The notes under the pieces were generated by a model, which was not told the origin of the DNA, did no database searches, and saw only the letters and a list, made by a program, of their open reading frames with translations. 64,000 nucleotides of DNA from Fratercula arctica. Its lineage: Eukaryota; Chordata; Aves; Charadriiformes; Alcidae. The position numbers and the translations under genes are program-made. Of this stretch, positions 35,270 through 47,700 are shown in pieces. Every line of letters begins with the position of its first letter. The first letter of the stretch is position 1. The stretch is taken from assembly GCA_947846985.1 (NCBI GenBank), contig CANTUZ010000004.1:6934927-6998926 (forward strand), given 5' to 3'.

Positions 35270-38220
35270 AATCAGGCAGCAGGGATTATTCTTCAATGTC
35301 TTAAAGCACACTCTTTCAGTAGACCAGTGATCACAAATGGAGGTATATAGTGTTCAGACAAAAAATTGCATTTGCAATGATCGGGAAGGAATTGAAAATG
35401 TTAGTTTATTTCTGCCTTTTGAAGTATTTTCATTTACGTAACACTAACACTCAGTTCAGAGTGGTAGAATTTGCTTTTATGTTAAAAAAAGGAAAAGAAA
35501 AAAAATTAAGCACTTTTTCCTGACACTGACCTGTTTTTTCTGATTTAAACCTGTAGTGCTGGCACTTGATCTTGTAAGTTATGATGTGTCACAGGGTATG
35601 TGGTTAGAATTGAGCTTTCTGCTTTGAGTGTGACTCAGTTGTAGTCCTGAAGTATAAGACAAGGCATACAACTTAAAGATTAAGTCACCAAAAAGTCATT
35701 GCACTTCATAGAGAATTAATTCCTGATCCTTGACTCTTATACACCAACTTCAGGGCCAGATCCTCAACGTATACAAGTTGCTGTAAGTCCTGAATATGTC
35801 TTAGTACATTAGCAAAAGATTTGTGTGAAGCTTTTTTGTTTTGTTTTCCGTGAGACCACTGATCCACTTTTTTCATAAACATGGGGGGAAAAGTAAATAT
35901 TCTTGTGTATCCGTTGCTATTTCTCATGCCTTTAAGATTAGCGTGTGTCTGACTGGCTTAAGTGCCTGTTACGATGACTTTAGATAGTATACAGTGTCTC
36001 ACTATCAAACCTCAGTGTTCAATTTACCTTCCTCTATGTGTATATAAATTTTCCTCTTGGATATGCTGAGGATTTCGAGAGGGTTACCCACGAAGTAGCA
36101 CTGAGGCATAATCTTGGGCATCAGCTTGGCCAGGAGAACTGCGGAGGGCTCCCCGCTTCTGCAGTAAAATTTCCTTTCTGTCCTTAACAGAAGCAGTCCT
36201 CCAAAAATAAGGGTAGTACTTGGACTTGGACATCCAAAGTACTTCTGATTATTATCTTAATTGGCACTAGGAATATTTAAATGTAGTACCTGAAGGCTAA
36301 CTCAGATAGGATGTTTATAGCAGATGAAACCATACAGAGGAACACCTTGTGCTGACCTACTTGTATTTCTGGTACTGTGCCAGTTAAATTGCTGTCAAGG
36401 TGGAAGAAACGTTAATGAATGGCAGAGGAATAATAGAGCCCAGGTATAAAAGCTTATTAATCTACCTGAGTATTTTTGCTGTGAATGAAGAACGTGTATT
36501 TTAGTAACAACACTAACTGTTTACACTTCACTGAACTGCAAAGATTGGAGAGGTATGTGTGTATGAATTAAAATATTTGAACATATACTGGTTTCTTTGT
36601 GTACATATGAAATAGGATGTTTGCCTTTGGCAGTCATCAGTGAACTAATTGTTTCTGTTGCAAAAATTTGGAATCTAATAATGAATAATAAAATAATATC
36701 TAAACATCCTTTAATACTTACTATCCCTAAAAATGTGTATGAGCTGCAAGCTTACATGCTTGTCATCCCATTAAGTTATCTGAGTTTGAAAATGCACTCC
36801 ACCGTACTCCTTTCAAAGAGGTTTTGATTATGTAGAATTTTATTTTTCTAAGTGAGATTTTTTGGGAAAGAATAGTTGAAATATCTGCTTTTGTTCTCCT
36901 TTTGTTTTTTATCCACAAACTTTAGCAATGTCATTGTTGGAGTTGGAGGCTTTTTGGTGAGATTAAGCTGCTCAGCAGTAACTCCGAAACAGTTTGAGAG
37001 GTAGTTGGTAATTAAAATAGTCACTGATGCTCAATGTGGGAACAGGGAAACTTTCAAGTATTTGCAGCCAAACCTGTGTTGTCAAAGAGGGAAATTTTGG
37101 TTCTTGCCATGTAACTTCTGTTTTCACAGCGTGCCTGGACACTGGCAGTCCACGAGGAGAGCTGCAATCCCATTGAAGGCAGTGCTCTAAGGGGAGCTAT
37201 CTGTCGCTGGCTTTCTCTTTTGTAGTCGAATCCTAACAAAGATTTTGTATTGGCACAAAACTTTGGTCTTAGCGTTCAAACCATTGCCCGGAGTAGAAGC
37301 TGTCAGGTAAGGTTTCCTGGCACTACTGAAAAGCTGATGGGTGCATGCGCTATTGTAGCTCAGAGTTTTGTATATCAAAAATTGGAAGTTTGTTATTTCC
37401 AAGTTATCGTTTATGGTTTCCCTTAAATACATATGGAAATACATAAAGCTTTAGATTGCCTTTGGCAAAAGGATTAAATGGTTATTGGCAGATGGAAACA
37501 GTGCAATAATAACTCTGCAGCAAATTATTAGCTATGTTAGAAGCAATTCCATGGACCATTTTGCTTTTTAATTAAACTTTTTCAAACTATCACCTAGTTC
37601 TCAGGTCAAGCTTTTTGTTTCCTGTCTTTGAGCAATGAAAACGTCAAGCATAGTCGGGTAGAAAAAAAAAAAACCTTTCAGGTCTTAGTCTTCTGCAATT
37701 TGTCCATGGCATTGCATGTATAGAACTGAGCCATTGGATCGGAGTTAACCACTTGCAGTGGAAGAAAACAGAGCAAAACCCAAGATGACTGCAATTGCTA
37801 ATTGGGCTTGACATCCCCATTGTCAGGGGAGGAGAACCGAGAGTGTTTTGCCCAGTTTAAAAGAGCTGCTTTGGATTTTATTTGTTTGATGGTTTATTTT
37901 CTCATTTAGGGAAGCGGGGTGGGGGGGTTAGTTATGATTTCAGAGTAATTAGCATCTTACAGAGACTGGCTTTGTGGTGTTTGGGACTTAATTTCCTAGC
38001 AAACAAAGTAAATTTGTGATAAAACTAGGCTATTACTATTATACTTAACATGGCACAGTGAAACACACCATTGGAGGGAAAGGAGGGGGAGAGCAGCAAT
38101 CTGTCTTCTGTTTTGTCTTGTATATTTTGGTCTTATTGTGCTTTTTACTGGGATAAACCAACTTCTGTCTTTTTCCAGAACTGCTCCCAGTGAGCTCCCA
38201 TTTGATGACAAACTGATGAA

Positions 38221-38231
38221 GGGGGGGGGGG
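38221..38231. repeat. G11 homopolymer
   Basis: Eleven consecutive G, followed by ATGGG. Shorter G-runs occur at 37916-37927 and near 39741. Such runs are unstable and are often misread in sequencing, so the exact length may be wrong. Confidence 0.9.
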
Positions 38232-40042
38232 ATGGGAATATACCTGGCTCATAGATGAGACTCTGTGGGTATCTGCTGCAAGATGTTTACGAGTATTTGT
38301 GAGTCCGTGTCAGGAAAACTCTTTCCGCTCAATCTCTCTTGGGCAGCCTTGCAAGGCACGGCTTTCACGTTCAGCCAAGAGTGAAGGACCGAAGGGAAGA
38401 AGCCAGGAGGGCAGGTTGTTGGGGATTTTTCTCATGACAGGCAACGATAGGGGCTTGGGTGTTCCACACTGCCACACCACCACAAGAGAGCAAAAGAAAA
38501 AACAACCCCAGCCCAAAAGCCACGTGCTGCTTGCGTTTCTGTACCTGGAGAGAGGAGTCTTGGGGACATCCCTTGCCAGGGAGGGTGTACAGTATGGCTG
38601 AAGGGACGCAGGCTCATTGCAGGCTCTTGTGATCAGACGTGTTACCGCTTTATGAGATCGTACCATTTCTGTGGTCATTTTTGTGTATTTACGTGTTATA
38701 TAAACCAGGGGAAGAAACAAACCGCGCTCCTTTGTTAGCGAAACAAAATTTGCAGGCAAGAAAATGTGTCCGGTAATTTAGCATAAACAAGAGAGAACAA
38801 AACTTCTCTTGATTTTGACTTTTCTAGTTTAAGGCCTGAGGACTTCCCAAGAAGAGTTGGCAGTCTTGTTTTAATATTCAAATAGTAAGCGCTCATCATA
38901 ATGAGATGTCAGTTCTCTTCAGATGTGGAATATAGTCAAAATGTTAAAAGCTGAAAACTTATTCTTCATTTCTAACATTTGTTGTTACTAAATTTGCAAA
39001 AGTATTTGTGAATTCAGTGAACTGAAGGAAGAAAAATGGGGATCTCTTTGAATTTTAAGAGAGCATTTTGTGTGATTATATGTATTTTAATCAGTGTGCA
39101 TGTGTACATATATTTATAAAAAGACCTTTTTATCTAAAAGACCAAATATTTTCTTGTTTATGATTTTATTCAAGCATATGTAGAAAATAAGTTCTATAAA
39201 CTTTACCTATCCAGGAAGTATTCTTTCCTTTCCTCTTCTTTTTCTGTGTACTGTTTTTGCACTTGTGAACTAGAAAAAATGTTTTTAAACTCATTGATTT
39301 ATTAAAAAAAAAAAAAAGCTATATTTTGTCTTCATTAGCCCTTGTTTATTCATAACAGTATTTATGGAAGAGCAGGGGGGGAAAAAGGAGCATGAAATTC
39401 ATTTGCCTTCTTTCAGTGCTTGGAAGTTGGAGGAAGAAAGTGAACTTGAGAATTTAGACAGTATCTCACCCGAGGCTGATTGTTTACCATTAAAAAGAGA
39501 GCTTGCATGCAGGAGGGAGTGTTATGTTTTGGACTTACTTCCTTATAACTCATAAATCTTGGCTGTGTAAATGTTCAGTCATTAATTAAGGCTTTCAAAT
39601 TAATCTGTTTCCTGACTGGACTTGGCTGGTTTTGCATAGAGCAGCGCTGTTGCCCAACTTCCCAGTTTAGGAGAGCTCTGCAGTGTGTGATATGGAAGTA
39701 TGATGTTTATTGTGGAGAGTTAATGAACAGCTCGTATGGAGGGGGGGGAGGCATTTTGTTACTAACGTGTGCAGGAAATAGGGCAGTGGTATCAAAATGG
39801 TTTTGCGTACTTTAATTACTTCCCTTACTTCAAACAATGGCAAAAAAAATGGCGATTCTATATTGACAGATGTCAGCCCTGAGCAGAAGTATTTTCCTTT
39901 CCTTTCCTTATTCTAGGATAGTGTTCTGTCTTTGCAATTCAGCCGGTTTACTCGGGATGATATATAAATACAGCCAAAAAGTCTCTCTCATGTGATGGAA
40001 AAAGATTTCAACTTTTGTTAGAGACTTTTTAAAAAATTAATT

Positions 40043-40072
40043 GGTAGTATTATCACTTGGGTAGTATTATCA
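40043..40072. repeat. short 17-bp-period repeat
   Basis: GGTAGTATTATCA occurs at 40043-40055 and again at 40060-40072. It is a minor slippage-type repeat in AT-rich sequence. Confidence 0.7.
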
Positions 40073-40788
40073 TCGCATTCGTTTAACCTGCTCATACAGT
40101 AACAGTATGTTCGTTTGGGTTTTGTGTCCTACTTGTGTTACCCTTTACAAACGTGTACATGTATATATGTCTCCTTTCTTACTTGTGAAGGCATAGTAGG
40201 GGGTTTTAGGATATATTTAATTATCTCTCTAAGATGTAGGATTTTGAGAAATTCATATTTTGGTGACAATGTGTTCGATATATATTGCACTATAAATATT
40301 TGTGTTATCTTTAGCACTTAATTATACACAGGTCTGTCTTTGCAGTGCTGAAAGTGAGTCTACCAGCGCTTCCTCTGAAGTGAACATCCCCTAGCCCATG
40401 CAATGAATTTGCTGTTAAAGGTGAAGCAGCAAAAGCTGCAAATGAATCACTAGCCAGCCGTGGTATTTTAAAACCAGGTAATCCTGGAGATGTACTACAT
40501 TTTCTAGCTATTTCAAACCCAAAATGTTTTCGTTATCTGGCTTCCAGTTGGCTAGATGTGTGTTGCAGCAGTTAACTTCCTTCAATTCTGCATGTGCAAT
40601 GGATTTCATAAATAATGTGTAAGGTTGCTGTTCTAAGCTAATTTGTACATGAGACCTAGAGAAGTAGGAATTAAGCATGAACATGAACAAAAAAGATCTC
40701 TAGTTAGCTCTGAACATATTTTTTGTTACTTTCATATGTGTCTTGCACCAAGGAAGGTATTTGTTTCTTAATGGCTAATGAGAAATTG

Positions 40789-40824
40789 GTCTGACTGAGT
40801 TTCGAAGTCTGACCGAGTTTGAAA
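40789..40824. repeat. 18-bp tandem duplication
   Basis: GTCTGACTGAGTTTCGAA at 40789-40806 is followed at once by GTCTGACCGAGTTTGAAA at 40807-40824. The two differ at three positions. Flanks show no transposon signature. Confidence 0.85.
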
Positions 40825-43802
40825 TCTGAATTTAACTTTTCAGCTGAATTTCATCACCTTTATCACATCAACCAAAGCCAGACTATTAATACCTTCTCAT
40901 TTCTAGCCTAGTCAAAGTTTAGAGTGTTACCCTACAGCATTTCAAAGATTTTCATGTGCATAAAAAATTCCCTGTAACCAACAGAATTACTTAATGCACT
41001 TAAAATCAAATACGTGTTTGAGCTTGCTAAATCCAAGGATTATTTCTTTAATTCCTTAAGATTAAAATGTCTTCTAATTTAATGTATATTATTAATTAGA
41101 TAGCAGAAATAACAGAAGATGCATCAAGCTTTTATTTATTTTTTTTTTAATTTTCAAACTAAGATGTATTTTTGCAGCCATAATCTATTGCTGTCACTTA
41201 CGTGCCTGTCATTTCCTAACAGTTCACTTCTGTCAGACCAACTGATGCGCGAACTACCCAATGCTGTTTTGTGCAATTAGATTTTGGTACGGCAAAATGA
41301 TTTTGCCCATGTCCAAGAAAACCCCTTACATTTTAATGGGATCAAAGAGTAGGCATGTTCTGTTTCATGTAGTCCCAAGTTAAGTTATTGTCAATGTTTC
41401 CAGGTCTTTCAGTATTGCTTTTTACGGGTTTCTAATGAGAGACATGGCTATAAGTGTTTGTGAGTAACAGTGGCCAGATGAATCCCTCTCCTTTTAATTG
41501 ATGTTGTAAAATTGAGTAAAACTCAGTACGGCCTCAGTGCTACTGTAGGCGTGTTAAAGATCAGCCTGACTTTTAAAAACAAATTGCCATTCTTATCATG
41601 TTTTTTTTGAAGCAACAAACTCTTTTTTTCCTTTTTTTTCCCTTGCCCCCATGAAATTATTTCCATCCAATAAGTTCTTCTAAAAATAGCTCCATTTGTA
41701 GAAATGGGTGACGGAGAGGCAGCACCAAAGGTGCACAGCAGCCGGTGACCCACTGAATCGGGCAGGCGGTGGAAATCCACGTGAGCCTATCATGCTTGGT
41801 ACATGTGGAGCACAGTAGGAAGGCTTGCTAAACTGTAAAACATAGCATTAAGAAACCATGGTAATAAATCTCTCTTCTGCCAATCTACATTTCATTGGAA
41901 ACAGTCCTGGACTTGCTGGGAGATAGCCTGGTTTCTTCTTTCTTGTGAATTTGATAAATCAATTGACACATCATATTTGGTAACAAGTGAACCATATTTC
42001 AAAGCCTGAAATGATGCCTGTGTGACATTTATAATTTGAAATCTGTTGTTACACAAGACTCAGAAGGCATCCGGTGTTGCATTTGGTAGTATCTACGTGT
42101 CACCTAAGTAACAGAAGAAATTATAATTTGTCTTCTTTCTTGCCGTGTACTAAGTAGGACAGGTTTTGCACTCTGTAGATTCAAAATCAGGAACTACATT
42201 CAAAATACATACAGGGCATTATTACAGATTTGTCTTTCTCGGGACACGCATTTGTTTGCGTACGTGACTCCTGCGGGATGTTACCAGTAGGTTGCATCAA
42301 GCCAGTATGGAGTGTCTGGTGCTGGTTTCACTGCCATTCTAACACTGTACCGTTGAAAGAAGGACTTGGAAAACACAGCAAGGAAGCTTAGAAAGTTGCT
42401 AAATTAAAAAAAAAAAAAAAAGAGTACAGGAAAAGTAGTTCAACTGATTAAAAAAAAGTGCTGAAAACCAGTGGTTTGACAAAGAGTAACTAAAGAGGAC
42501 AAGTTAATGTAGGTGGTGAGAGCCACGGGCAGTGACATCTCCCTTGGCCACAGGAGCTGCTCTACTGATCTCCCAGTCCTGAGGCTCCTAAGGCTTTTCC
42601 TAAAGAGCCAGCGCAGGCACCCGTGCAGTATCCGATCATTTCTCATGCTGTGGTTTCTTAAGGTGAACAAAACAACGATACTGGTGTTAAAATGATAAAC
42701 CTAGTCCTAGCACAGAACAGGTTGTTCCCTGCGAGTTGGAACAACACTGATAACATTTGGCAGGAATAACAAATACCCATTAATACTTGCATTATGATAA
42801 CAGAGTCTATTTTGAGGTTTATATTTGATACTAATAATTCATCCTTGGTTTTGCGATGATTCTTGAAAGACAGTACCCCTTTCCTCCAGTGAACTGTCTT
42901 TCAAGAAAGTCTCTCATTTTTAAAACAGAGAGCTTTTACTCGCTTTATTTTCACCATTTAAAACCCAACAGTTTTATTGTACTAATGTTTAGCCTGCCAG
43001 GATTTTTTAGCCCCAGCTTTTTTTCATTTGAAAATAGTGAGGGTTTTTTGTTGTTTGTTTCTTCTTAATTCATATGCAACATTTAAGGAAAGCTTAATTA
43101 ACCCCAGCATTCAGGGAGAGGAAACAGTGCTCAGCAATTGAGAATATAATTAGCTACATTTATACAGAAGTGATTGTATTACCTAAATCCCTTTTTTTTT
43201 AAGTTTATTTTTGAATGAGTTTGGGGGCTAGGAAAGGAGGGCAAGCACAGGCTCTGTAAAAAAAATGAAGGGAAGAAAAATGCTTCCATGGATCTGGAAA
43301 ACAGAAATATACTGAACTATCTCTGTTTCTCTGTAGAGTTGAAGCACCGGTCTTACCCTTAAAAGTCCTCGACAGAGTCAGACTTTAAATTTCAGCTTAG
43401 GAGGTTTTCAAAGCTTGGAAAAGCCATGCAAGTCAAATCTCAAGGTGTAAATGTAGGACTAGGCTGATCCTGGGTATCAACGCCAGTCTTTTTACTGTTT
43501 TTTATTAAAATATTTTGTTATTTCTGCTGCAAATTAACATTGGTTTGAACATTTTCTCTCTTAAGTATTGTTCAGTCTTCCTCATTAAAAAAACATTTCC
43601 TCAATAATAATAGGTTCCATATGTAGATGTACTATGTATGTAAAATGATATGTATTAATATAAGTAATCACACATGAAAATGTGTTTTTTTGCTTTTCAC
43701 CATGTAATGACTCTTCCCCCTCCAGCATTCTTCCTCTGAAACAAGCAGAACAACAAGAAAACCCATTGAAAGGAAATTTGCAGTTTTAAATAATTTTCCA
43801 GA

Positions 43803-44060
43803 TACCGCGTTTTCCTAGTTCAAATGGAGCTGGCGAAGGAGGCCAGCCGGCCGGCAGAGATTGATCGCTGACTATTCCAGGAACAGCTCGGCTTTCCGTG
43901 CAGCGTGGTCGATACCACGGGCTTGCGTGCGCCTGCCAGCCAGCCGACTGAAGGGAAAGCTGGGCACCATGTGCTTCGCTGCAGAAATGAGGGCAGGTCC
44001 CTCCTCCTTCAGCATCCTTCGTGCTGACGAGGAGGAGACTTGCTCAGGTGCTCACGGCTG
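43803..44060. other. CpG-rich intronic patch
   Basis: I count 18 CpG in about 258 bases, including CCGGCCGG, in surroundings that are strongly AT-rich. This density is the highest over such a length that I noticed in the window. An intragenic CpG island or alternative promoter is possible; no TATA box, clear initiator or open frame with a known domain was seen. Confidence 0.5.
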
Positions 44061-44457
44061 AGTGCTTGCTCGAGTTGTTCTGCTGAACTGCAAGCCTTGT
44101 GGTGAGGTGGAAAGACTTTACGGTACTGCCCACACCGTCTCAGAAACATATGGGGGAAGCATTTCTTCAAAAGAAGAAAAACAAACCCCCTTTTCCTTTT
44201 TAGAGGGTTACAACAGTATTCCAACATTTGCCTCTAGAAATAACATCCCACCTTCATTTCATAAGAAAAAAACAGTTATAAGAAGCCAAGTTCCCATATG
44301 AAATATCTTTATTTTTTTCCATCTTTTGTGTATGACTTTAGCAAAGGGAAGATTTCCGTGTGTTCTACTTAAGTCTTGTAACATGATGCGATCCGTCAGT
44401 TTGGCTGATGGGATGTTCTGCGAATGTCCTGCAGCAGATGAGCTTGCTGGCTTCTGC

Positions 44458-44489
44458 GGGGTGGACGGTGGAGGGAGGGGAGGCGGGGG
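44458..44489 (+). other. candidate G-quadruplex motif
   Basis: Four G-runs of three or more (44458-44461, 44473-44475, 44477-44480, 44485-44489) lie within 32 bases, with loops of about 11, 1 and 4. The long first loop makes it an imperfect candidate. It lies 400 bp past the CpG-rich patch at 43.80-44.06 kb. Confidence 0.5.
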
Positions 44490-47234
44490 AGAGCTATGAG
44501 CATTCTGCACTTAAAAGATTATCAGAACCATTTCCCAAAGCAAAAGGGACACATCAGATTTTTCTTCAACCCAGAGGTTGATGACAAATTAAAAAAAAAA
44601 AAATAAAAAATCCTGAATAAGATGATGAAGTAGTACAGGACATAGAAAAAATGCAGTTATTAATTTTGCTTTTATAAAATTTGTTTTAGACTTTATTCTG
44701 GTAAGTTTATTTAGCTTTGTGTCATTGACTTAATTTTTTACGTTATAAATAGAATTCAGAATGTTTCAGCTTGAAAAGATTTGAAGTATTTCAAAATTAC
44801 TTTTTCAAGATTTCCTTTCAATTTTGTTGCTAAGTGTAATGGGTGAGGTTGAATTTGACCTTTTGTTTATTTGGGTTTGGATTAAACGATAGATTCTGCT
44901 TGGGAAATGCTCTACCCTCTATTCAGCAGAAAGCTTTTACAATTCTGCTCTTGGATGAACCTAAAATTAGGGGGAGTTTGGTTTTCTGGAACAGGCAGAG
45001 AATAATAAAAGAATTGTTTGGGGGTATTTTTGCACATTTTGATAGATGGCACTTTTACTTCAGCATCAGCATCCTTTTTCAGCCCTTTTCCTGCTTCACT
45101 TCATCGTTCTTTTGTTAAGAAAACTGAGCAGACCAGGTAGCACTAATAGTCTCCAGGCTGCACTTTCACATGTGTTTATGTTCTTGTATTTATATTGACT
45201 CCATGCTTGAAAGATAACGCTTTCTATCTCAGGTGGAAACAGTAAAGTTGTAGGAAATAGGTGTTAGAAAGCCTATAGAGGAATATTTAGTTGATCTGTA
45301 TCTTAAAACGTATTCTGTTTTGAAAATGTATTTAAATGAGTGTATGATTATACATAGTTGTGGGTGACTAATCTAGTCTATTGCTGCAGGTCATGGGAAT
45401 AGTCATAAAAAGTATTTATTCTGAACGTGAACCCGGATGCATGCTTTCCCAACATGTTTCCCATATGGTCTGTAAGTAAACAGTAAATCAGATAGAGAGG
45501 AATTGAGGAAAGAGAAGATGTGGGTAAGGGGGGATTCTGCAGTACTAAAACTGCAGCCTTACATGGTTTGAAGCTGTAACTTGTTTTCTGTCAGAAACCA
45601 AGAAAATAAAGAATTAGTCTGAATGGAAGAAAGATGCTCTGCAGACCTAGGAACACGCTGAGGTACAGGCACCGACAAAAACCATAATTTGCTCGCTTAC
45701 GCTTAGCGCTGCAGCAGGGGCTGGTGCTTCTCTGCAGACTTCAGCCTGCACATGCTTTTCCTGAAACCAAAGGGGTTTTAGGGAATTGCTGGTTCCATTT
45801 TGACAATGCGCCATTCCTGTAATTATTGAGCTTGCCTGGTTGTTCCTCACAGGGTGTATCTGCCAGAATATCGCCCCGTCAGATGTGAGGTTCTCTGCTT
45901 GGTCCTCGCTGCTCGTGTCGGGCAATCTGAACCAGGGAGACGGGGACGTTGCAGATGGTCTCTATGGGGAATGGCGGGGGGTCTCAGCTGTGAGGACTGA
46001 CAAAATGCATTTTCTATTGCAGCTAAAGAGCACACAAGAACTCCTGAGTTACAAGCTTTGTACACTGGCTGTATGAGTGGGAGGACAGGAGTTGTGCTTG
46101 GCAGGAGAAACCGTATTTTGACATTGTCACTTCAATATATGTTAAAAGCTTCAATCTCTACTCATTCGTTTGCTCTGTGTTTATCTGTTTTACCTGAATT
46201 ACCTTTAATTCCAGCTGGGGAATCAGTCCCAAGTCTGCAGTGTTGTTCCTCAGTAGCCTAAGCAATTTTTCTTTTAGCTAAGGGCATGTCTTAGGCACTG
46301 ACAGGGGCCATTTCGTAGCTCCGGTGTCTTAGGCTGGGAAATTTGCTCTTGGATGCAGCTCACACAGGCTTTCCGTGCCCTGCAATCCTTCTGATTTTCC
46401 TAACGTCCGTGCCTTCTTTCGTGGGCTAGAGAAAGTACGCGCTTTCTGTGGGAAATGATTGGGAGATTAGAGAGAAGAAGTTGGTTTCAGTCCAAAGGGT
46501 GGTGATATATATTAGCACAGTTTATAAGATAAAGCCAAATCTCTATTCTCTGTTACCTCGTGAGACTTCAGCCTAGGGCTAAATGCAGCCACAGACGAAT
46601 GCTCTTTCTTGTACTTCTAAGGGCACATCAATGTGAGGAAGTTATCCTGGAATGAGATAGGGTGTGAATGTAAATGCAGTAGCTGTTCCAGCATAACATC
46701 CTGTGGAGACAAGGTCTTGGTGAAGTGACTAAAAGCGATGGAATGACTTCAGTGGAAGCTGAGGACACCGAGCCTCCACCCCTGCCATCCCCCCCATCAA
46801 CCAGATGGGCTGAACACCATCTCCCCAGCCTTTTTTTTTTGGTGGGGATCCGATGTCTAACCGTTGTTGCACTGGTTGCTTTTCCTGTCAATGTCACTTG
46901 TGGAAATCGTGATTTACAGCTTATTTTATCAGTTGTCAGAATGAGCCCCAGGGTGATGGCCAAGAGTGTTACTGTAGGTAACTTGTGAACGCAGACCATA
47001 GTTTAACACCCGGAGTGTGAATGACAGGGAATATTTTAGCTCTTCCATCTCTTACTGGTTTTTGTCATTCCTACAGATTGTAACTCAGGCTTTCATCATC
47101 TCTGCGGGTATCTAAGGTCTGTTGCTCTTGAAGTGCTGCAAAAGGAAAACTGCTGCAAGCAGAAAATGTGTATTTGCACCTCTCTTTCAGAAAAAAATGG
47201 AAACGTTAATGTACTATTTGCAGTGTCAGAGAGG

Positions 47235-47258
47235 TGTATATATATGTGTGTGCACACG
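47235..47258. repeat. short alternating TG/TA/CA tract
   Basis: TGTATATATATGTGTGTGCA continues to CACG, giving twelve pyrimidine-purine steps in a row. This is a smaller version of the 56.5 kb tract and a possible microsatellite. Confidence 0.85.
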
Positions 47259-47404
47259 TTCTTCGCATGGTACTCTGGGAGTTAAAAATCACCTTTTTAA
47301 TGCTTGTGAGGTTGCTACACCATTTTTTACACCTGTGCTACGTGATTCAGTTGTTACCGGTTCTTTATGGTCTGCTGAAAATTAGTGTTTATTTTTAAAG
47401 TGCC

Positions 47405-47700
47405 TTTTTCCAGATTAAGTAGAGCATTAATTAGTCAGTGTGAGGAACAGAGTGCATTATTCTACCGCAGCTTTCCGTCATGTCAAAAACTCATTACCAG
47501 ATGTAGAGATCATAAACAAACACACATGGGTGCTGCATGTAAATCGTCTGCAGGATAAATTACTGCTGATCTCTTACGATTAGATCGCTTTGTCTTCCAG
47601 CTCATTAATACACTTTCAGCCATGGAGAATATTTAGGTGCTAATAACTCACAAAGCAATATGCAGGAGAGCATTAACTTTCCATATTTGTTAAACATATT
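47405..47700. promoter_or_regulatory. candidate conserved non-coding element
   Basis: About 300 bp of unique sequence with many homeobox-like words (GCATTAATTAG, CTCATTACC, CTCATTAATAC, GTGCTAATAAC, GCATTAAC), no homopolymers over six and balanced composition. Of the intronic blocks this looks most like a vertebrate conserved element. Inference only. Confidence 0.33.

Larger units (their letters stand above)
27950..43800. other. intronic block, no further exon seen
   Basis: Long AT-rich intron with homopolymers (for example 33054-33080, 34556-34572, 35252-35269), G-runs near 37.92, 38.22 and 39.74 kb, small tandem repeats at 40.04 and 40.79 kb and the candidate element at 34.06-34.31 kb. No RNA gene or transposon body could be recognised. 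Confidence 0.6.
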
